Shown: positions 45,862 to 59,275, counted from the first letter of the stretch. The stretch is DNA of 64,000 nucleotides from Hysterangium stoloniferum (GCA_015178975.1 WHVD01000209.1:1-64000); one strand, 5' to 3'. Made by a program: numbers and translations. Notes: generated from the letters alone by a model not told the origin.

Positions 45862-48396
45862 GTACTTGGATTCGGACCGCTGTACTCACCATCCCCGGGC
45901 GAGCTCCAATTCACGTCGGACGCAGGAATACAAGGACTCCCACAACACGCCTAGCCCCAGACAACGATGCTTACTTCACTGACAGTCCCCGGGGAGGCTT
46001 CAGCCACTCCAGAAGCAGTACCATTGCCCTTCCACCAGCGCTGGCTAATAAATGGTACATTACATGTTATTCCGCGCGTACGCCATATTATTTAATGAGT
46101 TTTTGAATGCCAGTGATATTACGTCCTTGCTCTTTTTCTCTGATAACACTCCCGATGGGCTAGTGCGCGCTTTGGACCGCCTTCCGGTGAGCAAGGTGTG
46201 GCATATTGTGGAGCGACCCAGAGCTAAACCTGAGATTTCCGTATTTCGTGCAGATGGGTCTCATTGCATCATCAACGCCCTTTGTCAATGGTCGCCCTTT
46301 CACCCTTTTTTTCAACGATGAGGTTCATTCCGCGGGCGCCGTGGGCGTCGCACTGAGATCGCCAACGTTTCTTGGGCCAACCATCTGTGTTGGTGGTCTT
46401 GAGCCCTTGGCAGTGGGCTGGGTGTAGTCACTCAGTAGGTATTGATGTCTCAGTCCCGTGTGCGACTATCTTTACACGTACCAATAGGTCCGAAGTACTT
46501 TGATTCGGACCGCTGTACTCCCTTTCGTTCTACCATTCCCGGGCGAGCTCCAATTCACGTTGGACGAAGGAACCCAAGGGCTCCATCGACACGTCTAGCC
46601 TCAGACAAAGATTCTTACTTCACTGATTGTTAGTCCCTGGGGAGACTTCAGCCACTCTGAAAGCAGTACTATTGCCCTCCCAACAGCGCTGGCTGATAAA
46701 CGGTACATTACATGTCATTCCGCGCGCACTGCATATTAATGAGTTTTTGAATGCCAGTGATATTACGTCTTTGGTGATAAATCTCCCGATGGGTTGGTGC
46801 GCACTTTGGACCGCCTTCCAGGGAAGAAGGTGTGGCATATTGTCGAGCGATCCAGATCTAGACATGAGATTTCCGTATTTCGTGCAGATGGGTCTCATTG
46901 CATCATCAACGCCTTTTGTCAATGGTCACCTTTTGACCCTTTTTTTCAACGATGAGGTTCATTCCCCGGGGGCCGTTGACGTCGCACTGAGAGCGCCAAC
47001 GTTTCTTGAGTCAACCATCTGTGTTGGTGGTCTTGAACCCTTGGCAGTGGGCTAGCTGTAGTCACTCAGTAGGTATTGATGTCTCAGTCTCGTGTGCGAC
47101 TATCTTTACACGTACCAATAGGTCCGAAGTACTTTGATTCGGCCCGCTGTATTCCCTTTCGTTCTACCATTCCCGGGCGAGCCCCAATTCAGGTTGGACG
47201 AAGGAATCCAAGGGCTCCAACAACACGTCTAGCCTCAGACAAAGATTCTTACTTCACTGATTGTTAGTCCCTGGGGAGACTTCAGCCACTCTGAAAGCAG
47301 TACGATTGCCCTTCCAACAGCGCTGGCTAATAAACGGTACTTTACATGTCATTCCGCGCGCACTCCATATTAATGAGTTTTTGAATGCCAGTGATATTAC
47401 GTCTTTGGTGATAAATCTCCCGATGGGTTGGTGCGCACTTTGGACCGCCTTCCAGGGAAGAAGGTGTGGCATATTGACGAGCGATCCAGATCTAGACATG
47501 AGATTTCCGTATTTCGTGCAGATGGGTCTCATTGGATCATCAACGCCCTTTGCCAATGGTCGCCCTTTCACCCTTTTTTTTTTCAACGATGAGGTTCATT
47601 CCTCGGGCGCCGTTGGCGTCGCACTGAGAACGCCAACGTTTCTTGAGCCAACCATCTGTGTTGGCGGTCTTGAACCCTTGGCAGCGGGCTGGGTGTAGTC
47701 ACTCAGTAGGTATCGATGTCTCAGTCTCGTGTGCGACTATCTTTACAGGTGCCAATAGGTCCGAAGTACTTTGATTCGGATCGCTGTACTCCCTTTCATT
47801 GTACCATTCCGGGGCAAGCTCCAATTCACGTCGGATGAAGGAATACCAGGGCTTCAAAAACACGCCTAGCCTCAGACAAAGCTCCTTACTTCACCGATAG
47901 TCCCTGGGGAGACTTCCGCCACTCTGAAAGCAGTACTATTGCCCTTCCAACAGAGCTGGCTGATAAACGGTACATTACATGTTATTCCGCGCGCATGCCA
48001 TATTAATGAGTTTTTCAATGCCAGTAATATTACGTCTTTGCTCTTTTTCTCTGATAACTCTCCCGATGGGTTGGTGCGCGCTTTGGACCGCCTTCCAGGG
48101 AACAAGGAGCGATCCAGAGCTAAACATGAGATTTCTGTATGTCGTCCAGATGGGTCTCATTGCATCACGAACGCCTTTTGTCAATGGTCGCCTTTTCACC
48201 CTTTTTTTCAACGATGAGGTTCACTCTTCGGGCGCTGTTGGCGTCGCACTAAGAGCGCCATGGTTTCTTGAGCCAACCATCTGCTTTGGTGGTCTTGAAC
48301 CCCTGGCAGTGGGGCTAGGTGTAGTTCCTCAGTAGGTATTGACGTCTCAATTTCGTATACGAATATCTTCACATGTGCCCATAGGTCCGCAGGTAA
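45862..48396 (+). repeat. Four tandem FIST core modules (about 635 bp each)
   Basis: Module starts (GTACTTTGATTCGG or variant) are at 45862, 46495, 47129 and 47766; the last ends at the intron 3/exon 4 junction near 48396. Each module contains the end of exon 1, exons 2 and 3 and intron 3. The join occurs at GTCCGAAG just after the intron 3 acceptor. Confidence 0.9.
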
Positions 48397-48996
48397 CCTA
48401 ATACGTAAAATTAACGGTTCGAACGCCGCACAAGTTCTCATTGATGCCATCGCGACAGCCGGGCGGCACATTGCGAAAGAGGATGATATATATATAAGGA
48501 TGAGCAGGGTAGGTGGTTTGCAAGAGACGTTGGGTTCTGTATTGACTTGGCATTGAAATTACAGCCGAAAGTAGATGGATCTACCGACCCGGGTACGCAC
48601 GCTGATGGCAAGACAGAAGAATCGTTGCGAATATATAGAGTTCTATCTGGAGGCCCGTCTCGTGGATTTATCGCACTGGATAAGGACGAGGCTGTGAGAA
48701 CGAAGACATATCCGAAGGTAACCGTATTTCTCGAGCATTGCCTTATTTGCTACGGTTGTTTCAGGCTTATACTCAGGAACGATGCCATACATCTCTCATT
48801 TCTCCAGACCCTTTGTCTGCATACTTTATCACCAGCAGACAGCGACCCCAAAGCGTACACTCCAGCAGAAGAGGTTGAGGATGAATTACGGAAGAAGACA
48901 TTTCAGGTAAGAAGTGAAAATGAAATTGTTAATGCAACACGGCACATAACCTTTATACTCAGGTGCTAGAACCAACAGACCTCGTTGACGACGACG

Positions 48997-49071
48997 GGTC
49001 CATGGACGTCATTAGGTCCATGGACATCATCAGGTCCATGGACATCATCAGGTCCATGGACGTCATCAGGT
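48997..49071 (+). repeat. 18-bp minisatellite, about four units, in FIST copy 1
   Basis: The unit GGTCCATGGACATCATCA encodes repeats of SMDIIR. The other FIST copies have a single unit (SMDVIRSSD). Confidence 0.9.
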
Positions 49072-49490
49072 CATCCGACAGTGACCGCGACGACTACACG
49101 GCTTGCCCCCAAGACGTTGAACATGAGCTGCTAAGCGCCCATATGATCTGGTTTATCCAGAACGACTATAATGGACGATTTTAAACCTCCATTCATACTT
49201 TGATGTTCGTGGGTGTATTTTGCAATATTGGTTCAGATCGATAACCCTGAAGCATCCCTAAAAGAAGGAATAGATACTTTGCGAAGGTGCATTGCAGAGG
49301 TGGAGAAGTTGGAATATTGGTTCAGATCGTAGGTTGAAGCTCCTGATTATAATAGAAAGGAGAAATTATAATGATTTGCTTTTGACAGATATTTACGTGG
49401 TCATAGATGTCACGTTTAATTGAGGGTTATGGTTGAGACTACATGGATCATACAATAAACACAGGATTTCAACACTGCTTCCCCTTCCCC

Positions 49491-49926
49491 TACTGAATTT
49501 CTACTTTCACCGAATCTGGCTCCTCAGCTTTAGGGGTTTGAAGCCTCAAAATGCCGTCTTCAAAGGTGCCTGAAATTTTTGAGGCATTTACGTGTCGCGG
49601 CAGCCAAATGGTACGAGTGAAGTACGAGGCGCCTGCTAGCTCGCGTTCTGACGATATGGCTGTGGGCTTTTCAGAACTCTGTACAACTACAGAAACGTGA
49701 TTGCGTCGTTGTCCGACAACGCGATACGAGTGATGCCTGTCTCTTTGTCGAGGGATCCCCAGCGGTGGGCAGCACCCATGTTGATGTCAAGTGGATGGTC
49801 TCATTGAGCCTTTGTGAGTTGATGGGAGGTACATGCGCGTTTCTGCGGACAGAAAGTCTGTGAGTAAGGGGTACGGAAGTAACATGAAGTCGAATGCTTG
49901 AAGCATTCCTCACGAACGAAGTCATT
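49491..49926 (-). pseudogene. Hsp20 exon 2 fused to amidohydrolase exon 1, junction 1
   Basis: Minus strand: amidohydrolase exon 1 start (MTSFVRNASSIRLHVTS...) from about 49925 to 49701, then directly Hsp20 exon 2 (SSEKPTAISSERELAGA...) to 49491. Both are in their original orientation, but the frames do not match across the join, so no chimeric protein is expected. Confidence 0.85.
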
Positions 49927-50185
49927 GTACAGTGTATACCTACTCGCTTCGATTTCAACGGTCAGCAGCGCAGCAAAAAAAGGTAGCCGAACTTGTGCAA
50001 AGCTAATCGATTCGTTTTATATTGTGTGTATTATTTATTTGGAGCTGGCCACGAGCTTGTTGATAAGAATACCGTCCTACCATCCATGAGCTGAGCTTGA
50101 AGTCGAGCAGTAATGTTTGTTCAAGTCACAAATCTAAAGTCGTTACTCTCCCCCAAACGAACCGAAATCCTTAAATTACGTTGAG

Positions 50186-53023
50186 ATGCTTTGTTCACGG
50201 ACTTTAATCTCGCGATCTTTGTCTGCAATTATGAAAGCCTTACCGCTCCTGCCAAAATCAACGCTCCTTTACGAACACTCCTGATGATTGCCTAAAAGCG
50301 ATTCTATCTAGCTTGCGTCATTCCGCTCAACAATCCGTTGGCTGTATTTCTTCACCCCATCTGGATATCCAGACCACATAGTGAGCTCGACGACTTACTT
50401 TGATTCGGCCCGCTGTACTCCCTTTCGTTCTACCATCCCCGGGCGAGCTCCAATTCACGTTGGACGCAGGAATACAAGGGCTGCAACAATACGCCTGGCC
50501 TCAGACATAGATTCTTACTTCACTGACAGTCCCTGGGGAGACTTCAGCCATTCCGGAAGCAGTACCCTTCCAGCAGCGCTGGTTAATAAACGGTACATTA
50601 CATGTTATTCCACGCGCACGCCATATTAATGAGTTTTTGAATGCCAGTGATATTATGTCTTTGCTCTTTTTCTTTGATAACACTCCCGATGGGTTAGTGC
50701 GCGCTTTGGACCGCCTTCCGGTGAACAAGGTGTCGCATATTGTCGAGCGATCCAGAGCTAAACATGAGATTTCCGTATTTCGTGCAGATGGGTCTCATTG
50801 CATCATCAACGCCTTTTGTCAATGGTCACCTTTTGACCCTTTTTTTCAACGATGAGGTTCATTCCCCGGGGGCCGTTGACGTCGCACTGAGAGCGCCAAC
50901 GTATCTTGAGTCAACCATCTGTGTTGGTGGTCTTGAACCCTTGGCAGTGGGCTAGCTGTAGTCACTCAGTAGGTATTGATGTCTCAGCCTCGTGTGCGAC
51001 TATCTTTACACGTACCAATAGGTCCGAAGTACTTTGATTCGGACCGCTGTATTCCCTTTCGTTCTACCATTCCCGGGCGAGCCCCAATTCAGGTTGGACG
51101 AAGGAATCCAAGGGCTCCAACAACACGTCTAGCCTCAGACAAAGATTCTTACTTCACTGATTGTTAGTCCCTGGGGAGACTTCAGCCACTCTGAAAGCAG
51201 TACGATTGGCCTTCCAACAGCGCTGGCTAATAAACGGTACTTTACATGTCATTCCGCGCGCACTCCATATTAATGAGTTTTTGAATGCCAGTGATATTAC
51301 GTCTTTGGTGATAAATCTCCCGATGGGTTGGTGCGCACTTTGGACCGCCTTCCAGGGAAGAAGGTGTGGCATATTGACGAGCGATCCAGATCTAGACATG
51401 AGATTTCCGTATTTCGTGCAGATGGGTCTCATTGGATCATCAACGCCCTTTGCCAATGGTCGCCCTTTCACCCTTTTTTTTCAACGATGAGGTTCATTCC
51501 TCGGGCGCCGTTGGCGTCGCACTGAGAACGCCAACGTTTCTTGAGCCAACCATCTGTGTTGGCGGTCTTGAACCCTTGGCAGCGGGCTGGGTGTAGTCAC
51601 TCAGTAGGTATCGATGTCTCAGTCTCGTGTGCGACTATCTTTACAGGTGCCAATAGGTCCGAAGTACTTTGATTCGGATCGCTGTACTCCCTTTCATTGT
51701 ACCATTCCGGGGCAAGCTCCAATTCACGTCGGATGAAGGAATACTAGGGCTTCAAAAACACGCCTAGCCTCAGACAAAGCTCCTTACTTCACCGATAGTC
51801 CCTGGGGAGACTTCCGCCACTCTGAAAGCAGTACTATTGCCCTTCCAACAGAGCTGGCTGATAAACGGTACATTACATGTTATTCCGCGCGCATGCCATA
51901 TTAATGAGTTTTTCAATGCCAGTAATATTACGTCTTTGCTCTTTTTCTCTGATAACTCTCCCGATGGGTTGGTGCGCGCTTTGGACCGCCTTCCAGGGAA
52001 CAAGGAGCGATCCAGAGCTAAACATGAGATTTCTGTATGTCGTCCAGATGGGTCTCATTGCATCACGAACGCCTTTTGTCAATGGTCGCCTTTTCACCCT
52101 TTTTTTCAACGATGAGGTTCACTCTTCGGGCGCTGTTCGCGTCGCACCAAGAGCGCCATGGTTTCTTGAGCCAACCATCTGTTTTGGTGGTCTTGAACCC
52201 CTGGCAGCGGGTCTAGATGTGGTTACTCAGTAAGTATTGATGTCTCAATTTCGTATACGAATATCTTCACATGTGCCCATAGGTCCGCAGGTAACCTAAT
52301 ACGTAAAATTAACGGTTCGAACGCCGCACAAGTGCTCATTGATGCCATTGCGACAGGCGGCACATTGCGAAAGAGGATGATATATATATACGGTTGAGCA
52401 GGGTAGGTGGTTTGCAAGAGACGTTGGGTTCTGTATTGACTTGGTATTGAAATTACAGCCGAAAGTAGATGGATCTACCGACCCGGGTACGCACGCTCAT
52501 GGCAAGACAGAAGAATCGTCGCGAATATATAGAGTTCTATCTGGAGGATCGTCTCGTGGATTTATCGCACTAGATATGGACGAGGCTGTTAAAACGAAGA
52601 CATATCTGGAGGTAACAGATGTCTCGAGCATTGCCTTATTTGTGACCATATACGGTTGTTTCAGGCTTATACTCAGGAACGATGCCATACATCTCTCATT
52701 TCTCCAGACCCTTTGTCTGCATACTTTATCAACAGCAGACAGCGACTCCAAAGCGTACACTCCAGCAGAAGAGGTTGCGGATGAATTACGGAAGAAGACA
52801 TTTCAGGTAAGAAGTGAAAATGAAATTGTTAATGCAACACGGCACATAACCTTTATACTCAGGTGCTAGAACCAACAGACCTCGTTGACGAACACGACGG
52901 GTCCATGGACGTCATTAGGTCATTCGACAGTGACCGCGACGACTACACGGCTTGCCCCCAAGACGTTGAACATGAGCTGCTAAGCGCCCATATGGTCTGG
53001 TTTATCCAGAACGACGTATAAAG
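50186..53023 (+). pseudogene. FIST-domain gene, copy 2 (three modules, frameshifted)
   Basis: ATG at 50186, then the exon 1 frame is lost by the 11-bp deletion at CTCCTTTACGAACACTCC (copy 5 has ACTCAGTGTCGTC between CTCCTTT and GAACACTCC). Modules start at 50395, 51029 and 51664. The tract from about 50765 to 53550 is nearly identical to 46865-49700 of unit 1, indicating very recent duplication or conversion. Confidence 0.82.
50395..52294 (+). repeat. Three tandem FIST core modules
   Basis: Starts at 50395, 51029 and 51664. The junction structure is the same as in unit 1. The third module has the 16-bp loss of the exon 2 donor (GGAACAAGGAGCGATCC). Confidence 0.9.
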
Positions 53024-53340
53024 GACGATTTTAAACCTCCAATCATACTTTGATGTTCGTCGGTGTATTTTGCAATATTGGTTCAGATCGATAACCCTGA
53101 AGCATCCCTAAAAGAAGGAATAGATACTTTGCGAAGGTGCATTGCAGAGATGGAGAAGTTGGAATATTGGTTCAGATCGTAGGTTGAAGCTCCTGGTTGT
53201 GATAGAAAGGAGAAATTATACTGATTTGCTTTTGACAGATATTTAAGTGGTCATATATGTCATGTTTAATTGAGGGTTATGGTTGAGACTACATGGATCC
53301 TACAATAAACACAGGATTTCAACACTGCTTCCCCTTCCCC

Positions 53341-53640
53341 TACCGAATTTATACTTTCACCGAATCTGGCTCCTCAGCTTTAGGGGTTTGAAGCCTCAAA
53401 ATGCCGTCTTCAAAGGTGCCTGAAATTTTTGAGGCATTTACGTGTCGCGGCAGCCAAATGGTACAAGTGAAACATGAGGCGCCCGCTAGCTCGCGTTCTG
53501 ACGATATGGCTGTGGGCTTTTCAGAACTCTGTACAACTACAGAAACGTGATTGCGTCGTTGTCCGACAACGCGATACAAGCGATGCCTGTCTCTGTGTCG
53601 AGGGATCCCCAGCGTGGGCAGCACCCATGTTGATGTCAAG
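53341..53640 (-). pseudogene. Hsp20 exon 2 fused to amidohydrolase exon 1, junction 2 (shortened)
   Basis: Hsp20 part 53341-53550, amidohydrolase part 53551-53640 only. A deletion removes the amidohydrolase ATG and most of the intergenic region, so the copy 3 FIST gene has lost much of its promoter. Confidence 0.82.
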
Positions 53641-53750
53641 CCTAACATCCATGAGCTGAGCTTGAAGTCGAGCAATAATGTTTGTTCAAGTCACAAATCT
53701 AAAGTCGTTACTCTCCCCCAAACGAACCAAAATCCTTAAATTGCGTTGAG

Positions 53751-55314
53751 ATGCTTTGTTCACGGACTTTAATCTCGCGATCTTTGTCTGCAATTATCAA
53801 AGCCTTACCGCTCTTGCCAAAATCAACGCTCCTTTACGAACACTCCTGATGATTGCCTAAAAGCGATTCTATCTAGCTTGCGGGCTGTATTTCTGCACCC
53901 AATCTGGGATATCCAGACCGCATAGTGTGTTCGACGGCGTACTTTGATTCGGATCGCTGTACTCCCTTTCGTTCTACCATCCCCGGGCGAGCTCCAATTC
54001 ACGTTGGACGTAGGAATACAAGGGCTGCAACAATACACCTGGCCTCAGATAACGATGCTTACTTCACTGACAGTCCCTGGGGAGACTTCAGCCACTCCGG
54101 AAGCAGCACTATTGCCCTTCGAACAGCGCTGGCTAATAAATGGTACATTACATGTTATTCCACGCGCACGCCATATTAATGAGTTTTTGAATGCCAGTGA
54201 TATTATGTCTTTGCTCTTTTTCTCTGATAACTCTCCCGATGGGTTAGTGCGCGCTTTGGACCACCTTCCGGTGAACAAGGTGTCGCATATTGTCGAGCGA
54301 TTCACAGCTAAACATGAGATTTCCGTATTTCGTGCAGATGGGTCTCATTGCATCATCAACGCCTTTTTTCAATGGTCACCCTTTCACCCTCTTTTTCAAC
54401 GATGAGGTTCATTCCTCGGGCGCCGTTGGCGTCGCACTGAGAACGCCAACGTTTCCTGAGCCAACCATCTGTTTTGGTGGTCTTGAACCCTTGGCGGCGG
54501 GGCTAGGTGTAGTGACAGTAGGTATTGATGTCTCAATCTCGTATACGAATATCTTCACGTGTGCCCATAGGTCCGAAGGTGACCTTATACGTCAAATTAA
54601 CGGTTCGAACGCCGCACAAGTTCTCATTGATCCCGTCGCCACAGCCGGGCGGCGCATTGCGAAGAGGATGATGTATATATACGGCCCGGTAGGTGGTTTG
54701 CAAGAGACGTTGGGCTCTGTATTGACTTGGCATTGAAATTACAGCCGAAAGTAGATGAGTTTACCGACCCGGGTACGCACGCTAATGGCAAGATACAAGA
54801 ATCGTCGCGAATATAGAGTTCTATCTGGAGGCCCGTCTCCTAGATTTATCGCCCTAGATATGGAAGAGGGTGTCAAAACGAAGACATCTTTGGAGGTAAC
54901 CGTATTTCTCGAGCATTGCTTTATTTGCGACTATTTACGGTTGTTTTAGGCTTATACTCAGGAACGATATCATACATCTCTAATTTATCCACACTTTTTG
55001 TCTGCATACTCTATCAACTCAGCAGACAGCGACCCCAAAGCGTACACTCGAGCAGAAGAGCCTGAGGATGAATTGCCGAAGAAGATATTTCAAGTAAGAA
55101 GTGAAAATGGAATTGTTATTGCAACACGGCACATAACCTTCATACTCAGGTGCTAAAACCAACAGACCTCGTTGACGAAGACGACGGGTCCATGGACGTC
55201 ATCAGGTCATCCGACAGTGACTGCAACTACTACACGGCTTGCCCCCCAGCCCAAGACGTTGAAACTGAGCTGTTAGGCGCCCATTTGGTCTGGTTTATCC
55301 AGAACGATGCATAA
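53751..55314 (+). pseudogene. FIST-domain gene, copy 3 (single module, frameshifted)
   Basis: ATG at 53751 with the same 11-bp exon 1 deletion as copies 2 and 4. One module (from 53939). The remaining exons are largely open: SNAAQVLIDPVATAGRR, YRVLSGGPSPRFIALD. The upstream region is truncated. Confidence 0.8.
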
Positions 55315-55634
55315 TGGACGATTTTAAACCTCCAATCATACTTTGATATTCGCGGGTTTATTTTGCAATATTGGTTCAGATCGACAACCCTAAAGCATCC
55401 CTAACAGAAGGACTCGATACTTTGCGAAGGTGCATTGCAGAGGTGGAGAAGTTGGAATATTGGTTCAGATCGTAGGTTGAAGCTCCTGGTTATGATAGAA
55501 AGGAGAAATTACAATGATTTGCTTTCGACAGATATTTAAGCGGTCATACATGACATGTTTAATTGAGGGTTATGGTTGAGACTACATGGATCATACAATA
55601 AACACAGGATTTCAACACTGCTTCCCCTTCCCCT

Positions 55635-56100
55635 ACTGAATTTCTACTTTCACCGAACCTTGCTCCTCAGCTTTCGGGATTTGAAGCCTCAAAATGCCGT
55701 CTTCAAGAGAGCCTAAAATCTTTGAGGCATTTACGTGTCGCGGCAGCCAAATGGTACGAGTGAAGTACGAGGCGCCCGCTAGCTCGCGTTCTGACGATAT
55801 GGCTGTGGGCTTTTTAGAACTCTGTACAACTACAGAAACGTGATTGCGTCGTTGTCCTGCATTGCGAGACGAGCCATGCCTGTCCCCGTGTCGAGGGATC
55901 CCCAGCGGTGGGCAGAGCCCCACGTTGATGTCAAGTGGATGGCCTCACTGAGCCTTTGGGAATTCATGGGAGGTACATGCGCGTTTCTGCGGACAAAATG
56001 TCTGTGAGTAAGGGGTATGGAAGTGACATGAAATCGAATGCTTGAAGCATTGTTCACCAATGAAATCATGGGAGAGTGTATATCTGCTCGCTTCGATTTC
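55635..56100 (-). pseudogene. Hsp20 exon 2 fused to amidohydrolase exon 1, junction 3
   Basis: Hsp20 part to 55843, amidohydrolase exon 1 (SIRFHVTSIPLTHRHFVRRN...) from 55844. A long minus frame crosses the join but uses a frame foreign to the amidohydrolase N-terminus. Confidence 0.83.
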
Positions 56101-56319
56101 AACGCAGTCAAAGAGGTAGCCGCACTTGCGCAAAGGTAATCGATTCCGTTTATACCATGTCTATTATTTATTTGGAGCTGGCCACGAGCTTGTTGATAAG
56201 AATACCTTCCTGACATCCATCAGCTGAGCTTGAAGTCGAGCGATAATGTTTGTTCAAGTCACAAATGTAAAATCGTTACTTTCCCCCAAACCAATTGCAA
56301 TCCATAAGTTACGTTGAGA

Positions 56320-58525
56320 ATGCTTCGTTCACGGACTTTAATCTCGCGATCTTCATCTGCAATTATCAAAGAGTTACCGCCTCTGCCAAAATCAACGCTC
56401 CTTTCCGAACACTCCTGATGATTGCCTAAAAGCCATTCTATCTAGCCTGCGTCATTCCGCTCAACAATTCGTTGGCTGTCTTTCTGCACCCCATCCGGGA
56501 TATCCAGACCGCATAGTGTGTTCGACGGCGTACTTTGATTCGGATCGCTGTACTCCCTTTCGTTCTACCATCCCCGGGCGAGCTCCAATTCACGTCGGAC
56601 GCAGGAATACAAGGACTCCCACAATACGCCTGGCCCCAGACAACGATACTTACTTCACTGACAGTCCCTGGGGAGACTTCAGCCACTCCGGAAGCAGCAC
56701 TATTGCCCTTCGAACAGCGCTGGCTAATAAATGGTACATTACATGTTATTCCGCGCGTACGCCATATTAATGAGTTTTCGAATGCCAGTGATATTACGTC
56801 TTTACTCTTTTTCTCTCATAACTCTCCCGATGGGTTAGTGCGCGCTTTGGACCGCCTTCCAGGGCACCCGGAGCGATCCAGAGCTAAACATGAGATTTCC
56901 GTATTTCGTGCAGATGGGTCTCATTGCATCATCAACGCCTTTTGTCAATGGTCACCCTTCCACCCTCTTTTTCAACGATGAGGTTCATTCCTCGGGCGCC
57001 GTTGGCGTCGCACTAAGAACGCCAAGGTTTTTTGAGACAACCATCTGTTTTGGTGGTCTTGAGCCCTTGGCAGCAGGGCTAGGTGTGGTCACTCAGTAGG
57101 TATTGATATCTCAGTCTCGTGTGCGACTATCCTTACATCTGCCAATAGGTCCGAAGTACTTTGATTCGGACCGCTGTACTCTCTTTCATTCTACCATTCC
57201 CGGGCGAGCTTCAATTCACGTCAGACGCAGGAATACAAGGGCTCCAGCAACACGCCTACCTTCAGACAAACATTCTTACTTCACTGATAGTCCCTGGGGA
57301 GACTTCAGCCACTCCGGAAGCAGCACTATTGCCCTTCGAACAGCGCTGGCTAATAAATGGTACATTACATGTTATTCCACGCGCACGCCATATTAATGAG
57401 TTTTTGAATGCCAGTGATATTACGTCTTTGCTCTTTTTCTCTGATAAATCTCCCCATGGGTTGGTGCGCACTTTGGACCGCCTTCCAGTGCACCCGGAGC
57501 GATCCAGAGGTAAACATGAGATTTCTGTGTGTCGTACAGATGGGTCTCATTTCATCATGAACGCCCTTTGCCAATGGTCGCCCTTTCACCCTTTTTTTCA
57601 ACCATGAGGTTCATTCTTCGGGCGCCGTTGGCGTCGCACTAAGAACGCCAAGGTTTCTTGAGTCAACCATCTGTTTTGGTGGTCTTGAACCCTTGGCGGC
57701 GGGGCTAGGTGTAGTTACTCAGTAGGTATTGATGTTTCAATCTCATGTGTGACTATCTTCACATGGGCCCATAGGTTCGATGGTAACCTAATACGTCAAA
57801 TTAACGGTTCGAACGCCGCATAAGTGCTCATTGATCCCATCGCGACAGCCGGGCGGCGCATTGCGAAAGAGAATGATATATATATACGGATGAGCAGGGT
57901 AATTGGCTTGCAAGAGACGTTGGGCTCTGTGTTGACTTGGTATTGAAATTACAGTCGAAAGGAGATGAATCTACCGACCCGGGTACGCACCCTCATGAGA
58001 AGGTAGAAGAATCGACGTCACGAATATATAGAGCACTATCTGGAGGCCCGTCTCGTGGAATTATCGCACTAGATACGGACGAGGCTGTCAAAACGAAGAC
58101 ATATCTGGAGGTAACAGTATGTCTCGAGCATTACCTTATTTGCGACCATTTACAGTTGTTTCAGGCTTATACTCAGGAACGATGCCATACATCTCTCATT
58201 TCTCCAGACCCTTTGTCTGCATACTTTATCAACTGAGCAGGCAGCGACCACAAAGCGTACACTCGAGCAGAAGAGGCTGAGGATGAATTACCGAAGAAGA
58301 CATTTCAAGTAAGAAGTGAAAATGGAATTGTTATTGCAACACGGCACATAACCTTCATACTCAGGTGCTAGAGCCAACAGACCTCGTTGACGAAGACGAC
58401 GAGTCCATGGACGTCATCAGGTCATCCGACAGTGACCGTAACGACTCCACGGCTTGCCCCCCAGCCCAAGACGTTGAACATGAGCTGCTAAGCGCCCATA
58501 TGGTGGTTTATCCAGAACGATGCAT
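56320..58525 (+). pseudogene. FIST-domain gene, copy 4 (two modules, frameshifted)
   Basis: ATG at 56320, then the shared 11-bp deletion (CTCCTTTCCGAACACTCC). Modules start at 56530 and 57156. Both modules lack the exon 2 donor region (CACCCGGAGCGATCC). C-terminal exons are present at 57955-58525. Confidence 0.8.
56530..57785 (+). repeat. Two tandem FIST core modules
   Basis: Starts at 56530 and 57156 (626 bp apart), joined at GTCCGAAG as in units 1 and 2. Confidence 0.88.
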
Positions 58526-58835
58526 AATGGACGATTTTAAACCTCCATCATACTTTGATATTCGCGGGTGTATTTTGCAATATTGGTTCAGATCGACAAC
58601 CCTAAAGCATCCCTAAAAGGACTGGATACTTTGCGAAGGTGCATTGCAAAGGTGGAGAAGTTGGGATATTGGTTCAGATCGTAGGTTGAAGCTCCTGGTT
58701 ATAATAGAAAGGAGAAATTACAATGATTTGCTTTCGACAGATATTTAAGCGGTCATACATGTCATGTTTAATTGAGGGTTATGGTTGAGACTACATGGAT
58801 CATAAAATAAACACAGGATTTCAATATTGCTTCTG

Positions 58836-59275
58836 AATTTCTACTTTCACCGAATCTTGCTCCTCGGATTTAGGGATTGAAGCCTCAAAATGCCGTCTTC
58901 AAGGGAGCCTGCAATTTCTGAGGCATTTACGTGTCGCGCAGTCAAATGGTACCTGTGAAGTACGAGGCGCCCGCTAGCTCACGTTCTGACGATATGGCTG
59001 TGGGCTTTTTAGAACTCTTTACAACTACAGAAACATGATTGCGTCGTTGTCCTACAATGCGAGACGAGCCATGCCTGTCCCCGTGTCGAGGGATCCCCAG
59101 CGATGGGCAGCACCCCATGTTGGATGGTCTCGCTGAGCCTTTATGAGTTGATGGGAGGTACATGCACGTTTCTGCGGACAGAATGTCTGTGAGTAAGGAG
59201 TATAGAAGCGACATGGAGTCGAAAGCTTGAAGCATTCCTCACGAACGAAGTCATGGTAGAGTGTATACCTGCTTG
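58836..59275 (-). pseudogene. Hsp20 exon 2 fused to amidohydrolase exon 1, junction 4
   Basis: Hsp20 part to 59038 and amidohydrolase part from 59039 (FRGIPQRW-type exon 1 sequence on the opposite strand). A small deletion removes about 25 bp of the exon. Confidence 0.82.

Larger units (their letters stand above)
45677..49184 (+). pseudogene. FIST-domain gene, copy 1 (four internal modules, broken)
   Basis: Starts MLRSRTLISRSSSAII like copy 5 but loses about 65 bp of exon 1 and meets a stop after roughly 30 codons. Four successive copies of the FIST core module follow (45862, 46495, 47129 and 47766), then the C-terminal exons (YRVLSGGPSRGFIALD, AEEVEDELRKKTFQ). Frames across the module joins do not continue with the splice sites used in copy 5. 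Module 4 lacks the 16 bp carrying one donor site. A transcript is possible but a full protein is unlikely. Confidence 0.8.

Noticed and set aside
46627..51490. Frames of 100-145 codons inside the FIST array taken as separate genes
   Set aside because: They are exon-intron readthroughs of the FIST modules; the intron between GTACATT and GCCAG and the one from GTGTGG to TGCAG are read as coding in them.
55633..55923. Chimeric amidohydrolase-Hsp20 protein at the array junctions
   Set aside because: The Hsp20 frame continues into amidohydrolase DNA in a foreign frame, so no sensible N-terminus is formed.
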